64,000 nucleotides of DNA from Kitasatospora viridis. Its GTDB lineage: Bacteria; Actinomycetota; Actinomycetes; Streptomycetales; Streptomycetaceae. Numbering within the stretch: the first letter of the stretch is position 1; every line of letters starts with the position of its first letter. A program made the position numbers and the translations under genes. Below are positions 15,581 to 23,238 of this stretch, one piece after another. The DNA lies in contig NZ_VIWT01000001.1 in assembly GCF_007829815.1 (NCBI RefSeq), forward strand, positions 2,379,501 through 2,443,500, given 5' to 3'. Under the pieces are notes generated by a model that did no database searches, had not been told where the DNA came from, and saw only the letters and a list, made by a program, of their open reading frames with translations.

Positions 15581-16597
15581 TCAGCCCTTCTGCACCTGGC
15601 AGGGGCAGTTGCCCATCAGGGCCTTCACGTTGGCCACGTAGCTCGGGTTCGGGATCTGCTCGGTGCCGACCACCGCGCCCGTGGTCGGGTCGGTCGCCGT
15701 GGTGTAGTGCACCGCGCCGGCCCCGGCGTTGTAGGCGGCGATCACCAGGTCGAGCAGCGGCGTCTTGCCGGTCACCGGGTCGGGCGAGAGGTCGTAGTTG
15801 CCGCCGAACGCCGAATCGCCGTAGTAGGCGACCAGTTCGTCCAGCAGCTCGGCGCCGAGGTCGGTGTTGCCGGCCAGCGTGTGCACGTCGTCGGCGGTCC
15901 CGAACTTGCCGTTCATCCAGGTCACGGTCGCCGGCATGATCTGCATGGTGCCGATCCCGCCGTCGCAGGCCAGGATCGCCGACTTCCAGCCGCTCTCCTG
16001 CCAGGCGATCGCCTTGACCAGGCTGATCGGCAGCGCCGGCATCTTGTCGGTGCCGCCGGCGCTCAGGTTCAGCGTGCGCGGCTTGCCGGCCGCGGTGGCG
16101 AGCGCGGCCGAGACGTCGGCGGTGGCGGCGTTGGTCCCGGTGAAGCTGGGCGCGCAGCCGCTCTGCGCCGGCGGGGTGTGCGCGATCTGCGGGGGCTGCG
16201 GCGCGACCGGGCCGGGCTTGGCGACCGGCGCGGGCGGCGCGCTGGCGGGCTGCGGCTTGGCGGCGGTCGGCGCGGGGTTGGCGCCCGAGCCGCCGCGGGT
16301 CGCGCTCGGCGTGGCTCCCCGGGTCGGGCTCGCGCTGTGCGAGGCGGAGGCCGACGCGGAGGCCGAGGGCGAGGCGGAGGCCGAAGCGGAGGCCGAGGGC
16401 GAGGCCGAGTCGGTGGGCGTGGCGCTCGCCGAGTCGGTGGTGCTCGCGGCCGCGACCGAGGTCGGCGCGTCCGCCACGGTCACGTGCTCCGGGCTGCTCG
16501 ACCCGGAGCCCCCGGTCAGCGCGTAGGCGCTGCCGGCCCCCACCACGGCGAGCGTGATCAGCCCCGCAGCAGCTTTCTGTCCCGTGGTGATGCGCAT
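15581..16597 (-). CDS. Secreted lytic transglycosylase (SLT fold) with Ser/Ala-rich linker
   Basis: A protein of 338 residues: N-terminal signal/anchor (about 8-28), a long low-complexity linker of Ser-Ala-Pro repeats (about 45-150), then a goose-lysozyme-like SLT domain. SLVKAIAWQESGWKSAI carries the catalytic Glu (IAWQESGW), followed by GIGTMQIMP and LVIAAYNAGAGAV, the three SLT hallmarks. It should cleave peptidoglycan outside the membrane during growth or remodelling. ATG 16597 gives a clean signal peptide; an ORF start at 16672 would not. The Ser/Ala repeats probably span the cell wall. Confidence 0.93.
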   Translation of the reverse strand: MRITTGQKAAAGLITLAVVGAGSAYALTGGSGSSSPEHVTVADAPTSVAAASTTDSASATPTDSASPSASASASASPSASASASASHSASPTRGATPSATRGGSGANPAPTAAKPQPASAPPAPVAKPGPVAPQPPQIAHTPPAQSGCAPSFTGTNAATADVSAALATAAGKPRTLNLSAGGTDKMPALPISLVKAIAWQESGWKSAILACDGGIGTMQIMPATVTWMNGKFGTADDVHTLAGNTDLGAELLDELVAYYGDSAFGGNYDLSPDPVTGKTPLLDLVIAAYNAGAGAVHYTTATDPTTGAVVGTEQIPNPSYVANVKALMGNCPCQVQKG

Positions 16598-16729
16598 GGT
16601 CCCCCCGGCTCTGTGAAGAAGTCGGCCCAGCCTACCCACCGGTTCGCCGCATCCAGCGGCCCGGTGCCGCACGGAGACCCACTCGTTGGCTGACGACGCA
16701 TCCGCCGGGTCGGCCGCCCTCCCCCGGGC

Positions 16730-18235
16730 TCAGGACCGCTCGGTCAGCGCCCGCTGTTCCGGCAGGTACGGGTAGTGGCCGGCCGTCAGCCGGTCGGCGA
16801 ACGTGCGCAGCAGTGCCAGCCAGTTCTCCGCCATCACGTGGGCGCCCGGGGCGATCCCCTGGTCGGCGTAGATCACCTGCCCCCGCACGCCGTCGGGCCC
16901 CGGGTCGAGGTCGAGGGCGATGACCGAGCCGTCCGGTTCGTGGCCCACCGCCAGCCACCCCTCCCGCCAGTCGTCCTCGGTCCACCGGACCTCGCCCTCC
17001 TCGGCGTCCTCGGGCTCGCCCATCGGCGCACCCGGGGTCACCACCAGGCTCCGGAAGTCGGCATGTTCGACGTCGAAGCCCAGCACCCCGCCGAGGTGCA
17101 CGCTGCGGTGCCGCGCGCAGGAGGCCGCGAAGTCGACCGGCAGCGGCATCCCCAACTCCCGCTCCAGCTCGGCGACCTCCGCCGCACCCGCCGGCCCGCC
17201 CAGCGACTCCAGCACGCCCGGGGCGTGTTCGGCCAGGTGGGCCTCGATGCGCGTCCACACCTCGGCGACCTCCGCGCGCAGTCCGGCCTGCGCCGCCGCC
17301 ACCGCCGCGGGCTCGGCCGCCTCCTGCGACCGCTGCACCAGCCACTCCTGCGCCGCCTGCCGCTCGGCCGCGCCCAGTTCGCCCAGGCACCGCGCCGCCC
17401 GCCGGCGGAAGACCGGCCGCGAGCCCTCGTCACGCACCAAGTCCCAGAGGGTCCGCAGCAGTTCGCCGTGGAAGCGGGGACCGGACGCCAGCACGGCCGC
17501 CACCACGCCCTGGTCGCCCGGCTCCAGGAACTGCGCCGGATCCATCCGCAGCGAGCCGAGCGCGGCGTGCACCGCGTGCGGCTGGTAGACGGGATCGAGC
17601 GAGCTCAGCGGATCCGCCAGCACACCGAGTGCCCGGCCGCGCGCGAGCAGCCCGTCGAGCACCTCGCGCACCTGCCGCTCGTGCTCCGGCGGCAGCAGCA
17701 GCATGCTCCGGGCCAGGCCCGCCGCCGCCCAGTCGTTCAGCTCCGCGTGTTCCGACAGCCGCGCCAGGGCCAGCCGCCCCTGCGCCTCGCCGAGCCCCGC
17801 GAACTCGTGGTGCACGGAGAGCAGCGCCGTCACGTCGGCCCCCCGGTACTCGGCCTCGGCCCGGTCCAGCCACTCGCGGTCCAGGTAGGCCAGCGTGATC
17901 AGTCGGTTGATCTGCTCCCAGGGCTGCGGGTTCACCACCAGGTACGTCACGGCCTGCACCTGCGGGTCGCGGTAGCGGTTGCGGTGGTAGAGGCTCATCC
18001 GCTCCACCGCGACCGGCAGTTGCGCGGGTGCGTGGCGCACCAGGGCCCGGGCGACGGCGGGCCGGGTGTGGAAGTCGTGGTCCAGCAGGTGCAGCAGCAC
18101 CTCGCCGACCAGCTCCGCCCGCTCGCCGCCCTCGGCCGCCGCCACGACCCGGGCCAACACCTCCTCCGGTCGGCCCGAAGGCGGGTCCAGCAGCTGCGGC
18201 ACCGGGCAGGCCGGGCAGTTCTGAGGCTCAGTCAC
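16730..18235 (-). CDS. Helical-repeat protein with C-terminal SMI1/KNR4 (SUKH) domain
   Basis: A protein of 501 residues. Residues 1-330 are helical, HEAT-like and Leu/Ala/Arg-rich with no catalytic motif. Residues about 345-490 form a SUKH domain, shown by LGMPLPVDFAASCARHRSV, GWLAVGHEPDGSVIALDLDPG and a C-terminal WLALLRTFADRL. SUKH proteins are common immunity partners of polymorphic toxins but also occur as housekeeping proteins. No toxin gene adjoins it, so immunity is not supported by context. GTG 18235 has AGGA eight bases upstream; ATG 18271 lacks a ribosome-binding site. The N-terminal CPACP motif is notable. Confidence 0.78.
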   Translation of the reverse strand: MTEPQNCPACPVPQLLDPPSGRPEEVLARVVAAAEGGERAELVGEVLLHLLDHDFHTRPAVARALVRHAPAQLPVAVERMSLYHRNRYRDPQVQAVTYLVVNPQPWEQINRLITLAYLDREWLDRAEAEYRGADVTALLSVHHEFAGLGEAQGRLALARLSEHAELNDWAAAGLARSMLLLPPEHERQVREVLDGLLARGRALGVLADPLSSLDPVYQPHAVHAALGSLRMDPAQFLEPGDQGVVAAVLASGPRFHGELLRTLWDLVRDEGSRPVFRRRAARCLGELGAAERQAAQEWLVQRSQEAAEPAAVAAAQAGLRAEVAEVWTRIEAHLAEHAPGVLESLGGPAGAAEVAELERELGMPLPVDFAASCARHRSVHLGGVLGFDVEHADFRSLVVTPGAPMGEPEDAEEGEVRWTEDDWREGWLAVGHEPDGSVIALDLDPGPDGVRGQVIYADQGIAPGAHVMAENWLALLRTFADRLTAGHYPYLPEQRALTERS

Positions 18236-18274
18236 CCGCAGGATCCTGCCCTGCCGCACCGACATCCGCACGGA

Positions 18275-18745
18275 TCACCACTGGCCGGGCTGGTAACCGC
18301 CCGCCGGCTGCTGGATCAGCACGTTCATCCTGTTGTAGGCGTTGATCAGCGCGATCAGGCCCACCAGCGCCGAGAGCTGGTCCTCGTCGAAGTGCTCCAC
18401 CGCCCGCTGCCACACCGCGTCCGGTACCCCGCCGGCCGCGTCCGCGATCCGGGTGCCCTCCTCGACCAGTTCCAGGGCGGCGCGCTCCGCCGCCGTGAAG
18501 ACGGTGGCCTCCCGCCAGGCGGCCACCAGGTTCAGCCGGGTCTGGGTCTCGCCGGCGTGCAGGGCGTCCTTGGTGTGCATGTCGGTGCAGAACCCGCAGC
18601 CGTTGATCTGGCTGGCCCGGATCTTCACCAGTTCCTGCACCTCGGCCGGCAGCGTCGAGTCCGAGACCGCCTTGCCCGCCGAGTTGACGTACTTGGCGAA
18701 CTTCGCGCCGACGCCGTTGCCGTAGAAGTTGATCCGCGCGCTCAT
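18275..18745 (-). CDS. AhpD/carboxymuconolactone decarboxylase-family protein
   Basis: A protein of 156 residues with the AhpD-like redox motif C50-G-F-C53-TDMH57 in the setting KIRASQINGCGFCTDMHTKDA. Members of this group are alkylhydroperoxidase-like and typically accompany ECF41 sigma factors. ATG 18745 follows GAGGAGAAGG. An excellent ECF41-type promoter lies 40-66 bp upstream, while the only ECF41 sigma gene in the window is at 56870-57760. A role in oxidative or electrophile stress is inferred. Confidence 0.93.
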   Translation of the reverse strand: MSARINFYGNGVGAKFAKYVNSAGKAVSDSTLPAEVQELVKIRASQINGCGFCTDMHTKDALHAGETQTRLNLVAAWREATVFTAAERAALELVEEGTRIADAAGGVPDAVWQRAVEHFDEDQLSALVGLIALINAYNRMNVLIQQPAGGYQPGQW

Positions 18746-18784
18746 GGTCCTTCTCCTCATCCGTTCAAGCGGTTTCAGCACACT

Positions 18785-18811
18785 GACGGACCCCGGCCCC
18801 GGAATGTGACA
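18785..18811 (-). promoter_or_regulatory. ECF41-type promoter for the AhpD-like gene
   Basis: On the minus strand, TGTCACA (18805-18811), 16 bases, then CGTC (18785-18788). This equals the reported ECF41 target consensus TGTCACA-N16-CGTC in both elements and spacing. Transcription would start near 18778, about 33 bases ahead of the ATG. Confidence 0.82.
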
Positions 18812-18854
18812 CGGACCCACCTGCAGCTGCCCGCCGACCCGCGGCCGCCGCGGC

Positions 18855-19598
18855 TCAGTCGGTGTCCGCCGAGGCCGCCGCGACCGTCTCGGGCCGCACG
18901 TGGAGGATGTCCCGGGCCTGTTCGGCGGCGCGCTCGATGCTCTCGGAGACGAAGTCGAGGAAGCGGGCGATGTTCTCCAGCCGCACGGCGGCCGGGGTGC
19001 CGGCGCCGAGCACGTCGACGCCGTCCCGCGCGGTCTCGCTGAGCTGGATGGTGGAGCGGGCGCTGGCCATCATCGACTGGTACCAGACGTCGTCGTCCAC
19101 GAAGTAGCGCTCGCGGCGGCGTTCGTCGCGGTCCCGGCGCACCAGGCCCTGGGCCTCCAGGAACGCGATCGCCTTGGAGATCGAGGCCGGGCTGACCTGG
19201 AGCCGCTCGACCAGGTCGGAGGAGCTGAGGCTGCCCTCGTCGGTGGTGTAGAGGCAGGTCATCACCCGGGCCATCATCTTGGGCGTGCCCGCCGCCATCA
19301 GGACGGTGGTGAACACCTCCTGGTAGGCGTGCACCGCCTCGGCGTCGCGCCCGTGCGGCTGCGGGGCCGCGTTCGGGTCGCGGGGGGCGGCCGGCCGGCG
19401 GCGCTGGGTGCGCTGCTCGGTGGCGCGGTGGGCGAGGTCGGCGCGGTAGCCGTTGGGGCCGCCGTTGCGCATGACCTCGCGGGTGACGGTCGAGGTCGGG
19501 CGGTCCAGGCGTCGGGCGATCTCCGCGTAGGCGAGGCCGTCGGCCAGCCCGAGCGCGATCTGCTGACGGTCGTGCTGGGTGAGTCTGCCTCCCGGCAT
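18855..19598 (-). CDS. Two-domain regulator: IS30-like HTH plus GbsR/MarR winged helix
   Basis: A protein of 247 residues. The N-terminus (GRLTQHDRQQIALGLADG then YAEIARRLDRPTSTVTREV, 4-42) is the helix-turn-helix otherwise found in IS30-type transposases. After a Pro/Arg linker, residues 90-190 form a GbsR/MarR winged helix (LVERLQVSPASISKAIAFLE, GLVRRDRDERRRERYF). No transposase catalytic core is present, so this is a regulator with two DNA-binding modules. ATG 19598 follows AAGGAG. The divergent gap to the DUF4097 gene contains repeated ATTGCAA-type sites. It likely controls the DUF4097-hydrolase pair. Confidence 0.87.
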   Translation of the reverse strand: MPGGRLTQHDRQQIALGLADGLAYAEIARRLDRPTSTVTREVMRNGGPNGYRADLAHRATEQRTQRRRPAAPRDPNAAPQPHGRDAEAVHAYQEVFTTVLMAAGTPKMMARVMTCLYTTDEGSLSSSDLVERLQVSPASISKAIAFLEAQGLVRRDRDERRRERYFVDDDVWYQSMMASARSTIQLSETARDGVDVLGAGTPAAVRLENIARFLDFVSESIERAAEQARDILHVRPETVAAASADTD

Positions 19599-19645
19599 CG
19601 CGGTCTCCTTCGTGGTCCGTGGTGGCCCCATCATAGCGTTCATCG

Positions 19646-19690
19646 GCAATCCATTGCAATGACTGACGCGCCATCCGTTGCATTCCTTGC
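19646..19690. promoter_or_regulatory. Cluster of TTGCAAT-type operator repeats
   Basis: GCAAT-CC-ATTGC (19646-19657) is a perfect inverted repeat overlapping the palindrome ATTGCAAT (19653-19660). TTGCA recurs at 19678-19682 and 19688-19692, and TTGCGCAA lies at 19739-19746. The 242-bp gap is markedly more AT-rich than its surroundings, fitting a shared operator region for the divergent regulator and DUF4097 genes. Confidence 0.6.
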
Positions 19691-19840
19691 AGGATCACCG
19701 CAATGAAAATGGCTCAGCGACCTGCTGTGATGGGTTTTTTGCGCAACGAAGTTGTTGCCACACTCTGGAAAGCAACGTAGCGTTTCACTCATCAGAAACG
19801 GCGGGCCGACAGGCGGACCGCCCCTCACGAGGAGACCACC

Positions 19841-20506
19841 ATGCAGACCTTCGCCACCCCCGCCGCGATCACCGCCACCATCGAGATCGCCGGCGGGCGC
19901 CTGCACCTCATCGCCACCGACCGCGCCGACACCACCGTCGAGGTCCGCCCCGCCGACCCCGCCAAGAACCGCGACGCCAAGGCCGCCGAGCAGGTCGAGG
20001 TCAGCTGCACCGACGCTTCCCTGCACATCCGCACCGCCGAGCCCAAGCACCAGTACCTCGGCCCCTCCGGCGCCGTCGAGGTCACCGTCCACCTGCCCGC
20101 CGGCTCCCGCGTCCAGGCCAAGAGCGCCGCCTGCGAGCTGCGCACCACCGGCCCGCTCGGCGACCTCGCCTTCGACGGCGCCTACCGGCAGATCCACGTC
20201 GCCGAAGCCGCGAGCCTGCGCCTGACCGCCGTGGACGGCGACGTCGAGGTCGGCCGCCTCACCGGCCCCGCCGAGATCACCACCTCCCGCGGCGCCATCC
20301 GCATCGCCGAGGCCCACCACGGCCGGCTCGACCTGCGCACCCAGTCCGGCGACATCACCGTCGGCGCCGCGACCGGCGTCTCCGCCGCCCTCGACGCCGC
20401 GACCAGCCACGGCCGCATCACCAACAGCCTGCGCAACACCGGCACCACCGAGCTCGACATCCACGCGACCACCCCGCACGGCGACATCACCGCCCGCGCC
20501 CTCTGA
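19841..20506 (+). CDS. DUF4097-family beta-helix-like protein
   Basis: A protein of 221 residues made of short repeated beta strands (IEIAGGRLHLIATDRADTTVEV, VEVTVHLPAGSRVQAK, GDVEVGRLTGPAEITTSRG, LDLRTQSGDITVG), the pattern of DUF4097 putative adhesin-like beta-solenoids. No signal peptide or membrane helix is visible, so a cytoplasmic location is likely. The family has no established function. It is first of a probable two-gene unit with the following alpha/beta hydrolase (63-bp gap) and divergent from its presumed regulator. Confidence 0.9.
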   Translation: MQTFATPAAITATIEIAGGRLHLIATDRADTTVEVRPADPAKNRDAKAAEQVEVSCTDASLHIRTAEPKHQYLGPSGAVEVTVHLPAGSRVQAKSAACELRTTGPLGDLAFDGAYRQIHVAEAASLRLTAVDGDVEVGRLTGPAEITTSRGAIRIAEAHHGRLDLRTQSGDITVGAATGVSAALDAATSHGRITNSLRNTGTTELDIHATTPHGDITARAL

Positions 20507-20569
20507 TCCACCGTCACCCTTCCGGCCAGCCAGCACCCTTCGCCCCGCCACCCCCTTGAGAGGACCACC

Positions 20570-21415
20570 ATGAACGCCACCGCCTGGACCGGCACGCTCG
20601 CGATCGAGGACACCACCCTGGCCGTCACCGACACCGGCGGCCCCGGCCCGACCGTCGTCTACCTCAACGGCTCGTACGCCGACCAGAAGCACTGGCAGCG
20701 CGTGATCGCCGAGCTCGGCGACGACTACCGGCACATCACCTTCGACGAGCGCGCCCGCGGCAAGTCCGGGACCGCCTGCGACTACTCCTTCGAAGCGTGC
20801 CTGCGCGACCTCGACGCCGTGCTCACCGCGCGCAACGTCGAACGTCCGATCCTGGTCGGCTGGTCCTACGGCGCCCTGATCGCCGTCCACTGGGCCGCCC
20901 GCCACCCCGAGCGCACGGCGGCCGTGGTCTCGGTGGACGGGGCGCTGCCCACCGAGCCCCTCGACGAGGCCACCCGCACTCAGGTCCGCGCCCTCTTCCG
21001 CCGCCTCAGCCCCGTCTTCCCGATCGCCCGCCGCCTCGGCATGGCCGCCCGGATGAGCGCCACCCAGCACGCCGAGATCAACCTCGAACTCATCGACCTG
21101 TGCGCCCCGACCGCCCTGGCCCCCGTCCTCGACGCCATCACCGCCCCCACCCGCTACGTCCTCGGCACCGGCGGCAACCTCGGCGCCGACGCGAAGACCA
21201 TGGAGCGCCTGCGCGCCGACCTCGGCCCCGCCCTCGACCGCAACCCCCGCATCGAGGTCAGCGCCAAGGTCCCCAGCAACCACTCCAAGATCCTGCGCAA
21301 CGACCACCGGGCCGTGGCCACGGCCGTCCGCGAGCTCGCCGACCAGGACCTGACGTCCAATCACATCACCGTGCCGGGCGCGAAGACCCCGGCCGCAAAG
21401 GACTTGGCGGCTTGA
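20570..21415 (+). CDS. Alpha/beta hydrolase
   Basis: A protein of 281 residues with the alpha/beta-hydrolase core. The oxyanion strand VVYLNGSYADQKHWQ (29-43), DERARGKSG (59-67), and the nucleophile elbow GWSYG with Ser99 are clear. A catalytic His in VPSNHSKILRNDH (about 245-257) completes the triad. Such genes follow DUF4097 genes behind this type of regulator in several Streptomyces. The substrate is unknown; esterase, lipase or haloperoxidase-like chemistry is possible. RBS GAGAGGA precedes the ATG. Confidence 0.9.
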   Translation: MNATAWTGTLAIEDTTLAVTDTGGPGPTVVYLNGSYADQKHWQRVIAELGDDYRHITFDERARGKSGTACDYSFEACLRDLDAVLTARNVERPILVGWSYGALIAVHWAARHPERTAAVVSVDGALPTEPLDEATRTQVRALFRRLSPVFPIARRLGMAARMSATQHAEINLELIDLCAPTALAPVLDAITAPTRYVLGTGGNLGADAKTMERLRADLGPALDRNPRIEVSAKVPSNHSKILRNDHRAVATAVRELADQDLTSNHITVPGAKTPAAKDLAA

Positions 21416-21471
21416 TCATCCCGCTGCTACGTTTCTCCCGACCGAGACACCGGCAGAGGAGGTGAGACCCA

Positions 21472-21525
21472 GTGACCGCAACGACCACGTGGGCGCTCCC
21501 CCTCCCGTCACGGTCCGGCGACTGA
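21472..21525 (+). CDS. Putative 17-codon leader peptide
   Basis: GTG at 21472, preceded by the strong ribosome-binding site GAGGAGGTGAG, opens an ORF encoding MTATTTWALPLPSRSGD and ends with TGA at 21523-21525. Codons 7 onwards run through the 5' arm of a 10-bp stem (21491-21500 with 21539-21548), and the stop codon is inside an inner hairpin. The downstream hydrolase starts 54 bp further on. This is the layout of a translated attenuator, where ribosome position on the leader decides folding. The signal is not obvious from the codons; Thr, Trp and Pro-Leu-Pro are enriched. Translation is unproven. Confidence 0.5.
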   Translation: MTATTTWALPLPSRSGD

Positions 21526-21548
21526 CGCAGCCGTCGCCGGGAGCGCCC
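21491..21548 (+). promoter_or_regulatory. Attenuator-like stem-loop overlapping the leader ORF
   Basis: GGGCGCTCCC (21491-21500) pairs with GGGAGCGCCC (21539-21548). Nested inside, GGCGAC (21517-21522) pairs with GTCGCC (21533-21538). The outer stem starts at leader codon 7 and the whole structure ends 31 bp before the hydrolase ATG. No T-run follows, so control of translation or a GC-type terminator are both possible. Confidence 0.6.
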
Positions 21549-21579
21549 GAAACGCAGGCACTCCCGAAAGGCCACGGCC

Positions 21580-22344
21580 ATGTCTTCTCTCCTCTTCACT
21601 TCCCAGTCGTCCTCGAACGGCGTCCTCGAACGCGAGTTCACCGTCGACGGCGTCCCCGGCGTCCTCTGGTCGCCCGCCTCCGGCGCCGACCGCGCGCCGC
21701 TGATCCTGCTGGCCCATGGTGGCGGCAACCACAAGAAGCACCCCGCGATGTCGGGCCGCGCCCGGCGCCTGATCGACGGCTGCGGGTTCCACGTCGCCGT
21801 CCTGGACGCGCCCGGGCACGGCGACCGGCCGCGCACCGAGCACGACGAGGCCGAGATCGCCGCCCTGTTCGCGGCGCGGGCGGCCGGCGAGCCGGAGGGC
21901 CCGATCGTCGTCCGCTACAACGACCACCTGGCGGAGCTCGCCGTCCCCGAGTACCGGGCGGCCCTGGACGCGCTCCAGCAGCTCCCGGAGATCGGCGCCG
22001 ACGGGCCGGTCGGCTTCTGGGGGATCAACATGGGCACCGCGATCGGCATCCCGTTCGTGGCGTCCGAACCCCGGGTGCGGGCCGCCGTGTTCGGCCAGCA
22101 CTGGCCCGACACGCTGGCCGGGAAGGCGCGGCGGATCACCGTCCCGGTCGAGTTCGACCTCCAGTGGGACGACGAGCACATCTCCCGGGAGGAGGGCCTC
22201 GCGCTGTTCGACGCCTTCGCCTCCGCGGAGAAGTCACTGCACGTCAACTCCGGCAAGCACAAGGAGCTGCCGCGCTTCGAGGCGGACAGCGCGGTCCGGT
22301 TCTTCGCCCGCCACTTCGGCCGGCCCGTGGCCACTGCGGCCTGA
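21580..22344 (+). CDS. Dienelactone-hydrolase-like alpha/beta hydrolase with Asn at the nucleophile elbow
   Basis: A protein of 254 residues. The fold is clear from LILLAHGGGNHKKHPAM (41-57), VAVLDAPGHGDRP (72-84) and a late His in NSGKHKELPRFE. The nucleophile elbow reads G148-I-N150-M-G152, so the usual Ser/Cys is Asn. Either the protein is not a classical hydrolase, or it uses another residue. The elbow is otherwise intact, so a sequencing error is unlikely, and GINMGTA may be typical of its subfamily. It is preceded by the putative leader-peptide attenuator. Confidence 0.85.
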   Translation: MSSLLFTSQSSSNGVLEREFTVDGVPGVLWSPASGADRAPLILLAHGGGNHKKHPAMSGRARRLIDGCGFHVAVLDAPGHGDRPRTEHDEAEIAALFAARAAGEPEGPIVVRYNDHLAELAVPEYRAALDALQQLPEIGADGPVGFWGINMGTAIGIPFVASEPRVRAAVFGQHWPDTLAGKARRITVPVEFDLQWDDEHISREEGLALFDAFASAEKSLHVNSGKHKELPRFEADSAVRFFARHFGRPVATAA

Positions 22345-22407
22345 CCCTGCCGGCGGCGCGGACCGGGGATCGCTACGAATCGCGATCGCACGACTGCGGA
22401 GTGTAGT

Positions 22408-22432
22408 GTCACGGCGGATCGTCCCCCGTGAC
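22408..22432 (+). promoter_or_regulatory. Hairpin in the methyltransferase leader
   Basis: GTCACGG (22408-22414) pairs with CCGTGAC (22426-22432) around 11 bases, 55 bp ahead of the methyltransferase start. TAGTGT at 22404-22409 is a candidate -10 overlapping it, and GATCGC-N8-GCGATC (22368-22387) lies just upstream, so either an operator or a 5' RNA hairpin is possible. Confidence 0.4.
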
Positions 22433-22487
22433 TCCGCCAGTCCCCGCGCTCCACCGATCCCCGCAACGCCGCCAGGAGGCCCCGCCC

Positions 22488-23168
22488 GTGAGTGCCGACA
22501 TGCTCGCCGTCCCACCCGCGCCGACCGGGTCCGCCGCCGAGGCGGCCCGGCCGTTCGACGTGCTGGGCAAGCTCTACGAGGACGCCTACGGCCGGCTGCC
22601 CGAGCAACGCGCCGCCCTGGACTGGCTGATCGCCCGGCTGCCGGCGAACTCCCCGGTGATGGACATCGGTTCGGGCACCGGCCGCCCCACCGCCGAGCTG
22701 CTGACGGCGGCGGGGCACCGGGTCACCGGCTACGACGTCTCGACCACCATGGTCGAGCTCGCCCGCACCCAGGTCCCGGCCGCCGTCTTCGAACTCGTCG
22801 ACGTCCGCGAACTGCCCGACGCGCCCGGCCGGTGGAGCGCGATCACCGCCTTCTTCCCGCTGCTGCAGATGCCGCGCGCCGACCTGGACCGCACCCTCGC
22901 CCGGGTCGCCGACTGGCTGGCCCCCGGCGGGCTGTTCGCCTTCGCGACCGTGCCGTTCGACGGCGAGGGCGTGGAGACGACCTGGATGGGCCAGCAGGTG
23001 CGCTGCACCAGCTACCCGGCCGCCCGCTACCCGGAGTTGCTCACGGCCGCCGGCCTGACCGTCGTCCACCAGCGGCTCAGCACGTTCCAGCCGGACTTCC
23101 CCGGCATGGGCGAGGAGGAGCACCTCTTCGTCCACGCCGTGAAACCCGGCGGTCCCGCCGCACGGTGA
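22488..23168 (+). CDS. Class I SAM-dependent methyltransferase
   Basis: A protein of 226 residues with a Rossmann methyltransferase core. Motif I VMDIGSGTGRPTAELL (57-72), the acidic ribose-binding residue in GYDVS, VDVRELPD (motif II), and WLAPGGLFAFATVPF (post-motif) are all present. The substrate is not deducible, and small-molecule methylation is most likely. GTG 22488 follows AGGAGG. It is flanked upstream by hairpin motifs and downstream by a compact stem-loop. Confidence 0.9.
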   Translation: MSADMLAVPPAPTGSAAEAARPFDVLGKLYEDAYGRLPEQRAALDWLIARLPANSPVMDIGSGTGRPTAELLTAAGHRVTGYDVSTTMVELARTQVPAAVFELVDVRELPDAPGRWSAITAFFPLLQMPRADLDRTLARVADWLAPGGLFAFATVPFDGEGVETTWMGQQVRCTSYPAARYPELLTAAGLTVVHQRLSTFQPDFPGMGEEEHLFVHAVKPGGPAAR

Positions 23169-23169
23169 T

Positions 23170-23188
23170 CCGACTGATCGTCAGTCGG
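23170..23188 (+). terminator. Compact stem-loop after the methyltransferase
   Basis: CCGACTGA (23170-23177) pairs perfectly with TCAGTCGG (23181-23188) around a TCG loop, directly after the stop codon. Confidence 0.6.
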
Positions 23189-23238
23189 CGATCACGCACC
23201 CCTGTCCACCGGGCCCGCGGGGCCCTACAGTTCGGACC

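Noticed and set aside
16321..16450. Minisatellite in the transglycosylase gene
   Set aside because: The repetitive DNA simply encodes a Ser/Ala linker of a secreted protein and is explained by that.
18785..18811. Housekeeping sigma promoter for the AhpD-like gene
   Set aside because: No TTGACA/TANNNT pair lies at a suitable distance, whereas the ECF41 pattern is exact.
18855..19598. IS30 transposase
   Set aside because: Only the helix-turn-helix resembles IS30; the DDE catalytic core and terminal inverted repeats are missing, and a winged-helix domain follows.
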